32,226 nucleotides of DNA, from positions 1 through 32,226 of the forward strand of contig JALHUB010000301.1 of NCBI GenBank assembly GCA_022865685.1, written 5' to 3'. Position 1 is the first letter of the stretch, and every line of letters starts with the position of its first letter. Shown here piece after piece: positions 1 through 10,098 of the stretch. The notes under the pieces were generated by a model, which was given only the letters and a program-made list of their open reading frames with translations, ran no database searches and had not been told where the DNA came from. Source of the DNA: Dehalococcoidia bacterium (lineage in GTDB: Bacteria; Chloroflexota; Dehalococcoidia; DSTF01; JALHUB01). A program made the position numbers and the translations under genes.

Positions 1-387
1 GATGCCGCCGCTGGTGAGGGCGTCGAGCCAGAGGCGCATTCGCAGCACCATCTCACCCGACCGTTCTTTGAGGCCGTCGCCCGGTGTCACCGCGAGAACC
101 TGAACCAGCAGCTCCGAGGCGCCCACCAGGAGCGCGAGCGTATGGATAAAGACCGCGCGCCAGGGCAACCGCGCGAGAACGTAGCCGGTCGCAACGCCGA
201 ACACCGCTATCGGGTAGAGCGAGGGCATGTCCTCGACCCAGCCGGCGTTGTCGATAGCAGCGACTACGCTCAGGGAGATGGCAAGGACCATGAGGAGCGT
301 GACCGCGTCGCGCCAGGGGAACAGCCGGCTCACCGCGCCTGTTCTGGGCTCCATTTCGGTCGAATGGAGTGTCGCCAAAGCCGTCAT
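1..387 (-). CDS. N-terminal part of a multi-pass membrane protein, probably TgpA/DUF3488-type transglutaminase (truncated by window edge)
   Basis: Reverse-strand reading from ATG at 387 stays open to base 1 (MTALATLHSTEMEPRTGAVSRLFPWRDAVTLLMVLAISLSVVAAIDNAGWVEDMPSLYPIAVFGVATGYVLARLPW...). The ATG overlaps the DUF58 stop (ATGA). The moxR-DUF58-transglutaminase order is a common operon. Confidence 0.7.
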   Translation of the reverse strand, partial: MTALATLHSTEMEPRTGAVSRLFPWRDAVTLLMVLAISLSVVAAIDNAGWVEDMPSLYPIAVFGVATGYVLARLPWRAVFIHTLALLVGASELLVQVLAVTPGDGLKERSGEMVLRMRLWLDALTSGGI

Positions 388-1652
388 GGGTCGCTCCCGG
401 CCACCGCTGATAGCGAGGGTCGCCGGACGTCGCTCGATGCGGATGCGAGAGCGGTACCGAGGTCGCCGCCGCGCTTTACAACCGACGTGTGGATGCCCGC
501 CGCCGCCAGCGCGCCGAAGACGACGAGCGAATCGCGCTCGGCGCCGAACGTGCCCGGCTCGATGATGACGGCCGCCAGCTTGGCGCCACGCTCCGCGGAC
601 ACCCGCAGGCTGAGCACCCAGTCGTCCTGCGTCGACGGCGTGATCACTACGACAGTGCTATGCTGCCCGAAGCGCTTCCCTTCCTCGTTGAGGAGCTGCG
701 CTAGAGAGACGTCGCCGGTGGCCCGCATCATCGCCAGCGATTCCAGGATGCGCACGTATTGCGCCAACCCTCGCTCGGGCGGAACGAGGTGCGGGGTCTG
801 CCCGAAGGCCATCAGCCCGATGGAGCGGCTGCTCCGGCAGAAATGGTTGGCAATCGAGGCCGCGAGCGTGACCGCGGACTCCTCGGTCGACTCGTCGCCG
901 CTGCCGGCCTGCGTCTTCGCTTCCAGGTCCATGACGATCCAGACGTCGCTGGCGGGGTCCATCTCGAAGAGCTTGACCATGAGCTCGCGCGTGCGGGCCG
1001 TGCTCGGCCAGTGGATGCGGTTGTAGCTGTCGCCGAAGGCGTACTGACGGACGCTGACGGCATTCGACGTGACGTAGTGCGTCGGCCTGTGCAACGGCCC
1101 CTCGCCGAGCAGTTCCGCCGGCGGCAGGTGGACGCCGCTGAGCTCGACGGGTCGCGGGTAGACCAGGACGGTCTGCGGCCGGCCGAGGGACTTCGTGAAG
1201 CGGAAGAGGCCGAAGGGGTCGCCGCTTGTCACGGTGACGCGGCCCAGCGTATACAGGCCGCGCCGTCCGCAGGTGCTGACCGCTTTCCAGGAGCGTCGCT
1301 GCCGCGGCCGGAGGGAGACGACGCGTCGGATCGCGTGCCCCGGCAGGTCCGAAGGCTCGTCGACCTCCAGCCACAGCTTCGACAGCCAGCTCCGGTTCTG
1401 AATGGACACGCGTTCGCTCAGCGGTTGTCCCTGTTGCAGCCGGTCTGTCGCGCGCTCGATCTCGGCGTGGACGCCCCAGAGGCTCAGGCGAGCCCAGAGG
1501 AGGCAGAGCGGCAGCGCCAGCAGGATGACGTAGGCGAGCCGGAACGGTAGCCAGAAGCCGGTGGCGAAGGCGGGAACGAGGGATGCGACAAGGATGACAC
1601 ACAGCACCAGGACGGAGCGGTAGCGCCGGAAGAATCTTCGGGAAGCGGCCAT
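384..1652 (-). CDS. DUF58 domain-containing protein
   Basis: Two N-terminal TM segments, then a DUF58-like segment (NAVSVRQYAFGDSYNRIHWPSTARTRELMVKLFEMDPASDVWIVMDLEA). Lies directly downstream of moxR. Start chosen at MAASRRFF (ATG at 1652). Confidence 0.85.
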   Translation of the reverse strand: MAASRRFFRRYRSVLVLCVILVASLVPAFATGFWLPFRLAYVILLALPLCLLWARLSLWGVHAEIERATDRLQQGQPLSERVSIQNRSWLSKLWLEVDEPSDLPGHAIRRVVSLRPRQRRSWKAVSTCGRRGLYTLGRVTVTSGDPFGLFRFTKSLGRPQTVLVYPRPVELSGVHLPPAELLGEGPLHRPTHYVTSNAVSVRQYAFGDSYNRIHWPSTARTRELMVKLFEMDPASDVWIVMDLEAKTQAGSGDESTEESAVTLAASIANHFCRSSRSIGLMAFGQTPHLVPPERGLAQYVRILESLAMMRATGDVSLAQLLNEEGKRFGQHSTVVVITPSTQDDWVLSLRVSAERGAKLAAVIIEPGTFGAERDSLVVFGALAAAGIHTSVVKRGGDLGTALASASSDVRRPSLSAVAGSDP

Positions 1653-1678
1653 GGCTGTCACTCCCTTGTGGAGGCGCC

Positions 1679-2638
<960 letters not shown>

Positions 2639-2665
2639 GTCGGCCCTCCGTGTGGAATTACGTCA

Positions 2666-2671
2666 ATTATA
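2666..2671 (-). promoter_or_regulatory. Predicted -10 element (TATAAT) for the moxR operon
   Basis: Reverse strand GTTGTTATAATTGACG about 30 bp upstream of the moxR start; -35 is weak. Confidence 0.4.
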
Positions 2672-2782
2672 ACAACTTATCCATGCTGTCACTCTATCCC
2701 CGCAGTCAACCGGGCGCTTGACGCTTCCCCGACGGCGGTCGTGCGATTGCCCTACGCCTTCGGCAGCCCGGCGCGGTGCCGT

Positions 2783-2811
2783 TTGCGATTCTGCCGGATA
2801 AGTGGTAAATT
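2783..2811 (+). promoter_or_regulatory. Predicted sigma70-type promoter for the methyltransferase gene
   Basis: TTGCGA - 17 bp - TAAATT, ending 30 bp before the ATG. Confidence 0.45.
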
Positions 2812-2841
2812 CGTCCTTTAGACCTCTAGAAGGGCCGCAGG

Positions 2842-3711
2842 ATGCAAGCCGTCAAACCCGACACCGATTACCGGATCGAACAGTTCACCATCTTTAACGA
2901 CCGCGAGACCGACTTCTACCTCCATCGCACCGAAAAGGCCGTCTTCCAGGCCGTCCAGCGTCTGAACGGCAAGGGGACCGGCCGTCTGCTGGACGTCGGC
3001 TGCGGGCTCGGCATGCAGGCGGCGCGCCTGGCCCTCAGGGGCTGGGAAGCGTACGGAATCGACGCCTCCGACCAGATGCTGAAGCTCGGCCAGTTCCGCT
3101 TTCCGGCGGTCCACAAGAGGGTGCGCCTGGCCCGCAGCATCGCCGAGGCGCTGCCGTTTCGCGGCGGCTACTTCGACGTGGTGATGTGCCAGGGCGCGAT
3201 GGACCACTTCGCGGACAGGGGGCGCTTCGTCGCGGAGGTGGAGCGCGTGCTGAAGCCGGGCGGGCACTTCGTCGTGGCGCTGGCGAACTACGAGAGCCTG
3301 TCCTGTCGCATCGGCAAGGCGCTGGACGACCTCAGCCGCTTGCTGGGAGTGGACACGCCGCGGCGCTACCAGTTCTGGCGCATCCCGGCCGACCACACGT
3401 TTATCGGCAGCTACAAGCTGCTCAAAGGCCTCGACAACGGCACGATGCGCATCGCGCGGATCCATGGGGCGTCGATGTTCCTGTTCCTGCCGCCGTGGCG
3501 GGAGCTGCTGGAGGCGCTGCCGTTTGAGTTGGCGGCGGCCACGTTCCGCGTCGTCGACCGCGTGGCGTACCGGTTCCCGTCGGCCGCCGACGTCGTGATA
3601 GCGGCGTTGCGCAAGGAAGACCTCAGCGACCTCTTACAGCTTCGGCTAGAAGCTCGGGGGAACGGGAAGAAACGAAGTAGCGCCGTACCCTCGTACCTTC
3701 TGCGAGGGTGA
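2842..3711 (+). CDS. Class I SAM-dependent methyltransferase
   Basis: LLDVGCGLGMQAARLALRGWEAYGIDASDQML (SAM-binding motif I/II) and VLKPGGHFVVAL. Confidence 0.9.
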   Translation: MQAVKPDTDYRIEQFTIFNDRETDFYLHRTEKAVFQAVQRLNGKGTGRLLDVGCGLGMQAARLALRGWEAYGIDASDQMLKLGQFRFPAVHKRVRLARSIAEALPFRGGYFDVVMCQGAMDHFADRGRFVAEVERVLKPGGHFVVALANYESLSCRIGKALDDLSRLLGVDTPRRYQFWRIPADHTFIGSYKLLKGLDNGTMRIARIHGASMFLFLPPWRELLEALPFELAAATFRVVDRVAYRFPSAADVVIAALRKEDLSDLLQLRLEARGNGKKRSSAVPSYLLRG

Positions 3712-4117
3712 ATTCGACGCCTTCCGGCACGCCCGGCAGGCTCCAGGCGCGGCGGCCTCCGAGCGCATAGCGAATTCCCCAGCCGCCGTAGGTGAGCCAT
3801 CGATACTTCTTCGCCTCTACGGACTGGATCGCTGCAAGCGGAAGCGTCCTTCGGAGCATGCCGAAGGCGAACCGCAGCTCCTCATCGCTCACCGCAATTC
3901 GGAGGTATCGAAACGAGAAGAAGACGAAGACTAGCAGCGCACCCACAAGCGCCATGAACGGATAGTAGAGGGCATACGTCTGCCAGCCTACCTGCCCGGT
4001 CGCAGCGGACACCGCGACCCCTGCCACGAGCGCAGCCACCCCGAACAGGATGACAGCCTGAAGCCACAAGGGCGCAGGCACTTCCTCCTGGTACCGCAGC
4101 GGCGAGCTTGCCTTCAT
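3623..4117 (-). CDS. Small membrane protein with PH-like (bPH2-type) domain
   Basis: Two hydrophobic segments followed by LRIAVSDEELRFAFGMLRRTLPLAAIQSVEAKKYRWLTYGGWGIRY...WSLPGVPEGVEFTLAEGTRVRRYFVSSRSPELLAEAV. Confidence 0.65.
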   Translation of the reverse strand: MKASSPLRYQEEVPAPLWLQAVILFGVAALVAGVAVSAATGQVGWQTYALYYPFMALVGALLVFVFFSFRYLRIAVSDEELRFAFGMLRRTLPLAAIQSVEAKKYRWLTYGGWGIRYALGGRRAWSLPGVPEGVEFTLAEGTRVRRYFVSSRSPELLAEAVRGR

Positions 4118-4213
4118 AGGCGTTCCTCAACCCGTAGCTTCCTCCATCGTCGCGACGAAAGTCAAACCTTGCCCGCTATGATATGATCGTTGTACCTCGA
4201 TGGCAGGTGCACG

Positions 4214-4582
4214 ATGGACAGAGAACGATTCGAAGAGCTTGTCGAACGGGCGCTTCTCGCGCTGCCTGAGCAGTTCAGCGAGCGGCTCTCGAACATCGAT
4301 GTGGAAGTCAAGGACTACCCTAGCCCCGACGACCTTCGCGTGGCGCGTGCCCGACGCGGCCAGACGCTGCTGGGCCTATATCGCGGCATCCCCGTCACCC
4401 GGCGCGGCCTGGGCTACAACATGGCGCCGCCGGACCGCATCATCATCTTCCAGCGGCCCATCGAGCTGACCTGCCGGAGCGATGACGAGATCGTCGAGAG
4501 GGTCGGGCACGTGGTCCGGCATGAGATCGCGCACTACTTCGGCATCGACGACGAGGCGCTGCGCCGGATGGGCGCCTACTAG
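4214..4582 (+). CDS. Metallopeptidase family protein (zincin-like, DUF1025 type)
   Basis: HExxH motif in VRHEIAHYFGIDDEALRRMGAY, plus PDDLRVARARRGQTLLGLYRGIPVTRRG typical of the family. Confidence 0.88.
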   Translation: MDRERFEELVERALLALPEQFSERLSNIDVEVKDYPSPDDLRVARARRGQTLLGLYRGIPVTRRGLGYNMAPPDRIIIFQRPIELTCRSDDEIVERVGHVVRHEIAHYFGIDDEALRRMGAY

Positions 4583-4596
4583 GAGACAGACCTGGC

Positions 4597-4821
4597 ATGG
4601 TCATGCTGGACGAGGACGAGGACGGCGAGCCTGAGGGCGAGGGTTGGGAGCTGGACCCGAACGACCCCAGTCATCCAGACTTCGACCTATCGGAGGCGGG
4701 CTACTCCGGCGTGGAACCCGAAGAGAGGCCGTGGCATCTGCCTCGGGCGCTCATCCTCATAGTCGCTATCCTGCTGCTCGTGGCGATGTTATGGCCGGGC
4801 TGCGCCCGCGTTCTCTACTAG
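4597..4821 (+). CDS. Small acidic protein with one C-terminal TM segment, unknown function
   Basis: ORF 15 bp downstream of the metallopeptidase; acidic N-terminus, hydrophobic tail ALILIVAILLLVAMLWPG. Confidence 0.6.
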   Translation: MVMLDEDEDGEPEGEGWELDPNDPSHPDFDLSEAGYSGVEPEERPWHLPRALILIVAILLLVAMLWPGCARVLY

Positions 4822-4831
4822 CGACCTCCGG

Positions 4832-6220
4832 CTAGACTCTCTTTGTCTTCCAGCGACCGCCCGCGAATCGGAGCCATATGAGGCCCGCGCGCACGTTCTG
4901 CTCCAGGACCGCACCGGCCCACGCGCCCGCCGGTCCCCAGCCGACGACGTGACTGAAGATGAAGGCGGCGGGAATGCGCACTGTCCAGGCCGTGAAAGTG
5001 AGCACGCCCAGGACGTAGCGGACGTCGCCGGCGCCGCGCAGGGTGCCCGAGAGCGCCATGCCCATTCCCATCATCGGGAAGGCGAGGGCGAAGACGCGCA
5101 GGCAGCGCGAGCCGATGTCGATGACCTCCGGGTCGTTCACGAACAGACCGACCATCTGCGGCGCGAAAAGTAGCACCAGCACACCCAGCCCGACCATCGT
5201 GATTAGCGCCCACTTTCGCGTTTCCTTGCCCGTTCGCTCGGCGAGGTCGGGCCGGCCCGCGCCCAGCGATTGCCCGACGACGGCCGTGCCCGCTGTCCCC
5301 AGGGCGAATCCGGGTACCTGCGCGATGTCGAGGGCGCGGAGCGCGATCGCGTGCGCTGCTGCTGCGGCGGTGCCAAAGTCGGTGATCAGGCGCGAGTAGA
5401 CGAGGAAGGCGAGGTTGAACTGAAGCTCCTCCAGACCAACGGGAATAGCGATATTAAGAAGCCGTCGCGCTTCGTCTCGGCCGAAGTGCAGCGCCTGCAG
5501 CGGGCGAAAGAGGATCGGGCCGTCGCCCCGGACCAGCACGCCGACGGCAATGAGCGCACCGGCAACACCGGCGCTGGCGATCCCGGCGCCTGCGGCTGCC
5601 GCTCCCAGCTTCGGCAGGCCGAAGACACCGCTGATCAGCAAGAAAGCCACAACGCCGTTGACGACGTTGGACACCATTATGACCAGCATCGGCGTCCTTG
5701 TGTCTCCGACGCCGCGCAGACAGCCGTTGGCCGCGAACATCAACACCATGAAGGGCATTCCCAGCGAGGTGACGCGCATGTAGTCGACGCCCGGGCCGAG
5801 CACGCCCTCTCGCGCCGCCATGAGCTGCATTAGCTGATGGGCCGCTACAACGAGGAAGAGCGAAACCGCCAGACCCCAAAGGAAAGCGAAGGTCAGGGAG
5901 GCGCGGACCGATCGTTGCAGGTCGTCGAGCGCCCGCGCGCCGGCGCTGTGGGCGACGACTATCGTCGAGCCGACGTTCACGCCCCAGGCGCCCGACAGGG
6001 GCAGCCAGAGCAGCAGTCCCGCGATACCGATAGCGGCCACGCCGTCGGAGCCGACGTACCTGCCGACAAGGACGGCGTCGACGATGCCGATGGCGGTTGT
6101 CGACAGGCGCTCGGCCACGAGCGGAGCGGAGAGACGGAGGATCGTACCGGTCAGCCGCTCTTCCCGCAAGTCAATGCCGATAGCTTCTTCGGCGCCGAGG
6201 GGTATGCCTTCGGAGGTCAA
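4832..6220 (-). CDS. MATE family efflux transporter
   Basis: 462 aa multi-TM protein; SAPLVAERLSTTAIGIVDAVLVGRYVGSDGVAAIGIA and internal repeat (LNIAIPVGLEELQFNLAFLVYSRLITDFGTAAAAAHAIALR). Confidence 0.92.
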   Translation of the reverse strand: MTSEGIPLGAEEAIGIDLREERLTGTILRLSAPLVAERLSTTAIGIVDAVLVGRYVGSDGVAAIGIAGLLLWLPLSGAWGVNVGSTIVVAHSAGARALDDLQRSVRASLTFAFLWGLAVSLFLVVAAHQLMQLMAAREGVLGPGVDYMRVTSLGMPFMVLMFAANGCLRGVGDTRTPMLVIMVSNVVNGVVAFLLISGVFGLPKLGAAAAGAGIASAGVAGALIAVGVLVRGDGPILFRPLQALHFGRDEARRLLNIAIPVGLEELQFNLAFLVYSRLITDFGTAAAAAHAIALRALDIAQVPGFALGTAGTAVVGQSLGAGRPDLAERTGKETRKWALITMVGLGVLVLLFAPQMVGLFVNDPEVIDIGSRCLRVFALAFPMMGMGMALSGTLRGAGDVRYVLGVLTFTAWTVRIPAAFIFSHVVGWGPAGAWAGAVLEQNVRAGLIWLRFAGGRWKTKRV

Positions 6221-6342
6221 CGGTGGAAAGTCCTTGTCGCTGGATGACGGATTTCCGCAATAATCGGGGACGTAGCGACAATTGTAGCGCAGGAGCTACC
6301 CCTGGCAGAAGGCCGCAGGGATTCGGTCTGCAGACGGCACGT

Positions 6343-6372
6343 TTGACAATTCCTGAGCGTCGGCACCATAAT
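6343..6372 (+). promoter_or_regulatory. Predicted sigma70-type promoter for the CoA-transferase/thiolase operon
   Basis: TTGACA - 18 bp - CATAAT upstream of the ATG at 6494. Confidence 0.5.
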
Positions 6373-6493
6373 TCGCTTGCCGCGGCCTCGGGAGGCGCTG
6401 AAGGCATCGGCCAAACATGACCCGAGGACGCCATTTCGACTATCCACGACCGAAGGCCCGGCCGCCCAGGCGTATCAGGGAGGTAAGAACAAG

Positions 6494-7462
6494 ATGCAGG
6501 TACTGGCTTCCGGGACGGGCGAGTTCAAGCCACCAAACCCCGACGAGATGCGAAGCTGGGTGCGCGAACACAAGGTGCGCGCGCCCGTGGACAAGGTGAT
6601 GACGGAGCACGAGGCGGTATCCCGCTTCGTCGACGACGGCGACTACATGGCATACGACATGAACATCGCCGCCAGAGGGCCCGTGTCGCTCTACCGCGAG
6701 ATCATTCGGCAGAAAAAGCGGGACCTCTGGATTGCCGCCAAGTTTAGCTGGGCGGACACGACCCTGCTGGTGGCCGGCGGCTGCGTGAACAAGGTCGACG
6801 TTGGCTGGATGGAGACGGGCGCGATCATAAACAACGCCCTGCGCGAAGACCGGCTCAAGTTCATCGAGTGGACGAACGGCGCTCTGTCCTATCGATTGCT
6901 GGCGGGCGCGCTGGGCGTGCCCTTCCTGCCGATGCGTTACGTCGGCGGCACGGACGTCTTTGAGAAGTCTGGCGCCAAGCTCGTCGAGGACCCGTACACC
7001 GGGCAGCCCATCGTGCTGGTGCCGGCTCTGAACCCGGACGTCGGCCTGATCCACGTCCACGAGTGCGACGCATTCGGAAACGCGCGCATTTACGGCGCGG
7101 GCGTGGCGCCGCGGGAGATCGCGATGGCGTCGAGGAAGCTGATCATTTCGACGGAGCAGATAATCGGCAACGATGAGATCAGGCGAAACCCGCAGCGGAC
7201 GACGATCCCCTACTACCTGGTCGACGCGGTCGTGCTGGCGCCGTTCGGCGGCTATCCGGGGAGCGTGCCCGGCCGCTACGTCGCCGATGCGGAGAACATC
7301 CTGGAGTTCGCCTTCGCGCAGATACAGGGCACGCTGGACCAGTACCTGGAGAAGTACATCTTCAGCGTCGCTTCGCACGAGGAGATGCTTGATAAGCGGG
7401 TCGGGGCTGCCAAGCTGCTCAGGCTGACACAGGAAGAGACCGTTCGGGAGGGCTACCAATGA
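6494..7462 (+). CDS. CoA-transferase family I, alpha subunit (glutaconate CoA-transferase/IpdA-like)
   Basis: VDKVMTEHEAVSRFVDDGDYMAYD...PFLPMRYVGGTDVFEKSG...ALNPDVGLIHVHECDAFGNARIYG; RBS GGGAGG before ATG 6494. Confidence 0.85.
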   Translation: MQVLASGTGEFKPPNPDEMRSWVREHKVRAPVDKVMTEHEAVSRFVDDGDYMAYDMNIAARGPVSLYREIIRQKKRDLWIAAKFSWADTTLLVAGGCVNKVDVGWMETGAIINNALREDRLKFIEWTNGALSYRLLAGALGVPFLPMRYVGGTDVFEKSGAKLVEDPYTGQPIVLVPALNPDVGLIHVHECDAFGNARIYGAGVAPREIAMASRKLIISTEQIIGNDEIRRNPQRTTIPYYLVDAVVLAPFGGYPGSVPGRYVADAENILEFAFAQIQGTLDQYLEKYIFSVASHEEMLDKRVGAAKLLRLTQEETVREGYQ

Positions 7463-8271
7463 CTGAGCTGACCTTCACGGACCTGGAGCAGAATATCTGC
7501 ACCATCGCCAACATGATCGAGGAGGACAAGCTCTACTTCGTGCAGATGGCGGGACCGCCGCTGTTCGCGATCCTTCTCGCGAAGCGGATGCGCACGCCCG
7601 AGGTCGGCTTTCTCGTCGAAGAGGGCGCCATAGCCCCCAGCCCCAGCTTCCCCCTGCCGCGAATGATGCTGGGCGCGGCGCGGTCGCACTACCGGTCTGT
7701 CGCCTGGGAAGGGATGAACATCGTCGACGCCCACGCGGCTCTGGGCTACGTGGACTGGGGCATACTCTCGGCGGTGCAAATAGACAAGTTCGGTAACTTC
7801 AACTCGACATTCCTGGGAAAGGACTACGACCACCCGGACAGGCGCTTCGGCGGGCCCGGCGGCGCCAACGAGATCGCTTCTTGCTGCTGGGGCACGATTA
7901 TCATGACCAAGCTGGAGAAGCGCAAGTTCGTCGAGAGGGTCGACTTCGTCTCTTCGCCCGGCTACATTGACGGCTCGCCCGGCGCGCGAGAGAAGGTGGG
8001 CCTTCCTGCGAACACTGGGCCGTACCGCGTCGTCACGGAGAGGGCGCTGTTCGGCTTCGATGAGAAGACCCACATGATGAGGCTCGATGCCATCGCCCCC
8101 TGGATAACCCTCGACGAGGTGCTGGAGCGGATGGACTTCAAGCCGCTCATCGCCGAGCCGCTGGGCGTGATGCTGCCGCCCACCGAGGAGGAACTAACGA
8201 TCATCCGCGCGGAGATCGACCCGGGAGGGTACACGCTGAACCGTGGCGAGTGGCTTACGGTGACGGTTTAG
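7459..8271 (+). CDS. CoA-transferase family I, beta subunit (IpdB-like)
   Basis: ATGA overlap with the alpha subunit; WGILSAVQIDKFGNFNSTFLGKDYDHPDRRFGGPGGANEIAS; VDFVSSPGYIDGSPGAREKVGL. Confidence 0.85.
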   Translation: MTELTFTDLEQNICTIANMIEEDKLYFVQMAGPPLFAILLAKRMRTPEVGFLVEEGAIAPSPSFPLPRMMLGAARSHYRSVAWEGMNIVDAHAALGYVDWGILSAVQIDKFGNFNSTFLGKDYDHPDRRFGGPGGANEIASCCWGTIIMTKLEKRKFVERVDFVSSPGYIDGSPGAREKVGLPANTGPYRVVTERALFGFDEKTHMMRLDAIAPWITLDEVLERMDFKPLIAEPLGVMLPPTEEELTIIRAEIDPGGYTLNRGEWLTVTV

Positions 8272-8312
8272 GTTCGTTTCGAGGCCATCGGTTCCGCCGA
8301 GAGGAGATGGGA

Positions 8313-8747
8313 ATGAGCGATTCCGGAGAAGGGTCCACGAAGCACATGGTGCCGCTGCGAGCCGGCATCTTCCGACTGCCGGACACGCCCGAGGGCAAGC
8401 CCGTGTTGCTGGGCAGTCGCTGCCCGAAGTGCGGCGCCTACTACTTCCCGAAACGGCACATATGCATCGGCTGTGGCCACGACGGCCTTGACGAGGCGGA
8501 GCTGAGCGCGCGCGGCAAGGTATGGACGTATACCATCGCCGGGCAGACGCCTCCCGGATCGCTGGTCGAGGCGCCGTACGCGCTCGCCGTCGTCGAGCTG
8601 CCGGAGAAGGTGGCGATCAGGGCGGTGCTGACCGACGTCGACCTCGATGCGGTGAGAGTGGGGATGGACGTCGAGATCACTCTGGCGAAGATGAAGGAAG
8701 ACCAGGATGGCAACGACGTCGTGTCATACAAGTTCCGGCCCGTCTAG
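8313..8747 (+). CDS. Zn-ribbon domain-containing OB-fold protein (DUF35 family)
   Basis: SRCPKCGAYYFPKRHICIGCG Zn ribbon followed by OB fold (GKVWTYTIAGQTPPGSLVEAPYALAVVELPE); adjacent thiolase partner. Confidence 0.92.
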   Translation: MSDSGEGSTKHMVPLRAGIFRLPDTPEGKPVLLGSRCPKCGAYYFPKRHICIGCGHDGLDEAELSARGKVWTYTIAGQTPPGSLVEAPYALAVVELPEKVAIRAVLTDVDLDAVRVGMDVEITLAKMKEDQDGNDVVSYKFRPV

Positions 8748-8797
8748 GGGAGCGACGCAGAGGCCGCGGCGACCGCCGGCAAGCTAGGAGGAATACC

Positions 8798-9934
8798 GTG
8801 GGCAACGATGGCACAAGAGTAGTGGTATTGGGGGTCGGTCTCCACCCCTTCGGTCGCTTTCCCGAGAAGAGCATGTCGGACCTCGGCCGGACGGCTGCCC
8901 TGGAGGCGATGAAGGACGCCGGCGTCAGCTACAACGACATCCAGGCCGGCTATTGCGGCCGCGTGGTGGCGTCTACGGGCGTAGGGCTGAACATTTTCGA
9001 AGAGCTGGGCTCCACGGGAATCCCCGTCACCAACGTGGAGCTGGCCTGCGCCAGCTCCTCTCGCGCGGCGGAGTTCGCGGCGACGGCAATCAAGGCCGGC
9101 GTCCACGACATGTGCATGGTCGTCGGCGTCGAGAAGATGCCGCGCGGCATGCTGGACTTGGGTCAGAGCGGCGGCGGCGGAATGAGCTTCGCGGGCGCGA
9201 TGGGCTTGGCGCTCCTCCCGGGCGAGTACGCGATGCAGGCGCGACGACACATGGCGCTCCACGGCAGCAAGCGAGAGCACTTCGCACAGGTGTCCGTGAA
9301 GGCGCACAAGAACGGCTGCCTCAATCCGTACGCCCAGTACCAGGTGCCGCTCTCGCTGGAAGAGGTGATGAACTCGCGGATGGTCGCCGATCCGATCACG
9401 CTCTACCAGTGCTGCCCCACCAGCGACGGCGCATCGGCGGTTGTGCTCTGCTCGGAGGAGACGGCGCGCCGCTACACGACGAAGCCCGTCTATCTAACCG
9501 TGTCGATGGGGGCGACGCCGATCTATACGCCGGGCGAGGTGCAGCTTTCCGAAGGCCCAACTGCATGGCTGGCGCAAAGGGTGTACGAGAAGGCCGGCCT
9601 GGGCTCGGAGGACGTCGACGTAGCACAGTGCCACGATGCGTTCACGCCCGGCGAGGTGCTAACGGTCGAGAAGCTGGGTTTCTGCAAAGAGGGTGAGGGC
9701 GGCGTCTTCGTCTGGGAAGGCAACACGGAAATCACGGGCAAGAAGCCGATGAACACCGACGGCGGCCTTCTCAGTCGCGGGCACCCCATGGGCGCGACCG
9801 GCGGCGCCATGATCACTGAAATCGTGCGACAGTTGCGCGGTCAGGCGGGGCCGCGGCAGGTCGCGAATGCCAGGGTGGGCATGATCCACAACGCCGGTGT
9901 CGGCGGCATTCAATTGTCAATCCTCACGACCTAG
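8798..9934 (+). CDS. Thiolase family protein / lipid-transfer (SCP-x-like) thiolase
   Basis: GTG start with TAGGAGG RBS; NVELACASSSRAAEFAATAIKAG, CHDAFTPGEVLTVEKLG, GGLLSRGHPMGATGGAMITEIVRQLRG. Confidence 0.92.
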   Translation: MGNDGTRVVVLGVGLHPFGRFPEKSMSDLGRTAALEAMKDAGVSYNDIQAGYCGRVVASTGVGLNIFEELGSTGIPVTNVELACASSSRAAEFAATAIKAGVHDMCMVVGVEKMPRGMLDLGQSGGGGMSFAGAMGLALLPGEYAMQARRHMALHGSKREHFAQVSVKAHKNGCLNPYAQYQVPLSLEEVMNSRMVADPITLYQCCPTSDGASAVVLCSEETARRYTTKPVYLTVSMGATPIYTPGEVQLSEGPTAWLAQRVYEKAGLGSEDVDVAQCHDAFTPGEVLTVEKLGFCKEGEGGVFVWEGNTEITGKKPMNTDGGLLSRGHPMGATGGAMITEIVRQLRGQAGPRQVANARVGMIHNAGVGGIQLSILTT

Positions 9935-9959
9935 CCCAAGGGCGAGCCCCGATAGCGCG

Positions 9960-9988
9960 TTGACGCCGTCCGATCGACGCTGTAAGAT
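9960..9988 (+). promoter_or_regulatory. Predicted sigma70-type promoter for rex
   Basis: TTGACG - 17 bp - TAAGAT. Confidence 0.5.
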
Positions 9989-10005
9989 TGTGCAGAAATT
10001 CGCAA
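9988..10005 (+). promoter_or_regulatory. Candidate Rex operator (ROP)
   Basis: TTGTGCA-GAAA-TTCGCAA; each 7-bp half differs by one base from TTGTGAA-N4-TTCACAA. It abuts the predicted -10 of the rex promoter. Confidence 0.65.
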
Positions 10006-10098
10006 TCGTCGCCAAGGAGGGCGGCGCACCTCGGCGACCGGGAACGAGGCTCGTTCGGTGGTTCGTCGGGGTTGTGTGTCGTTTGTCGGAGGATGGCA

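Noticed and set aside
142-1026. 294-aa plus-strand ORF at the left edge
   Set aside because: Low-complexity, antisense to DUF58 and the truncated transglutaminase-type membrane protein, which form a coherent operon.
6440-7459. 339-aa minus-strand ORF opposite the CoA-transferase alpha subunit
   Set aside because: No domain signature; the plus-strand gene has clear family motifs and an RBS.
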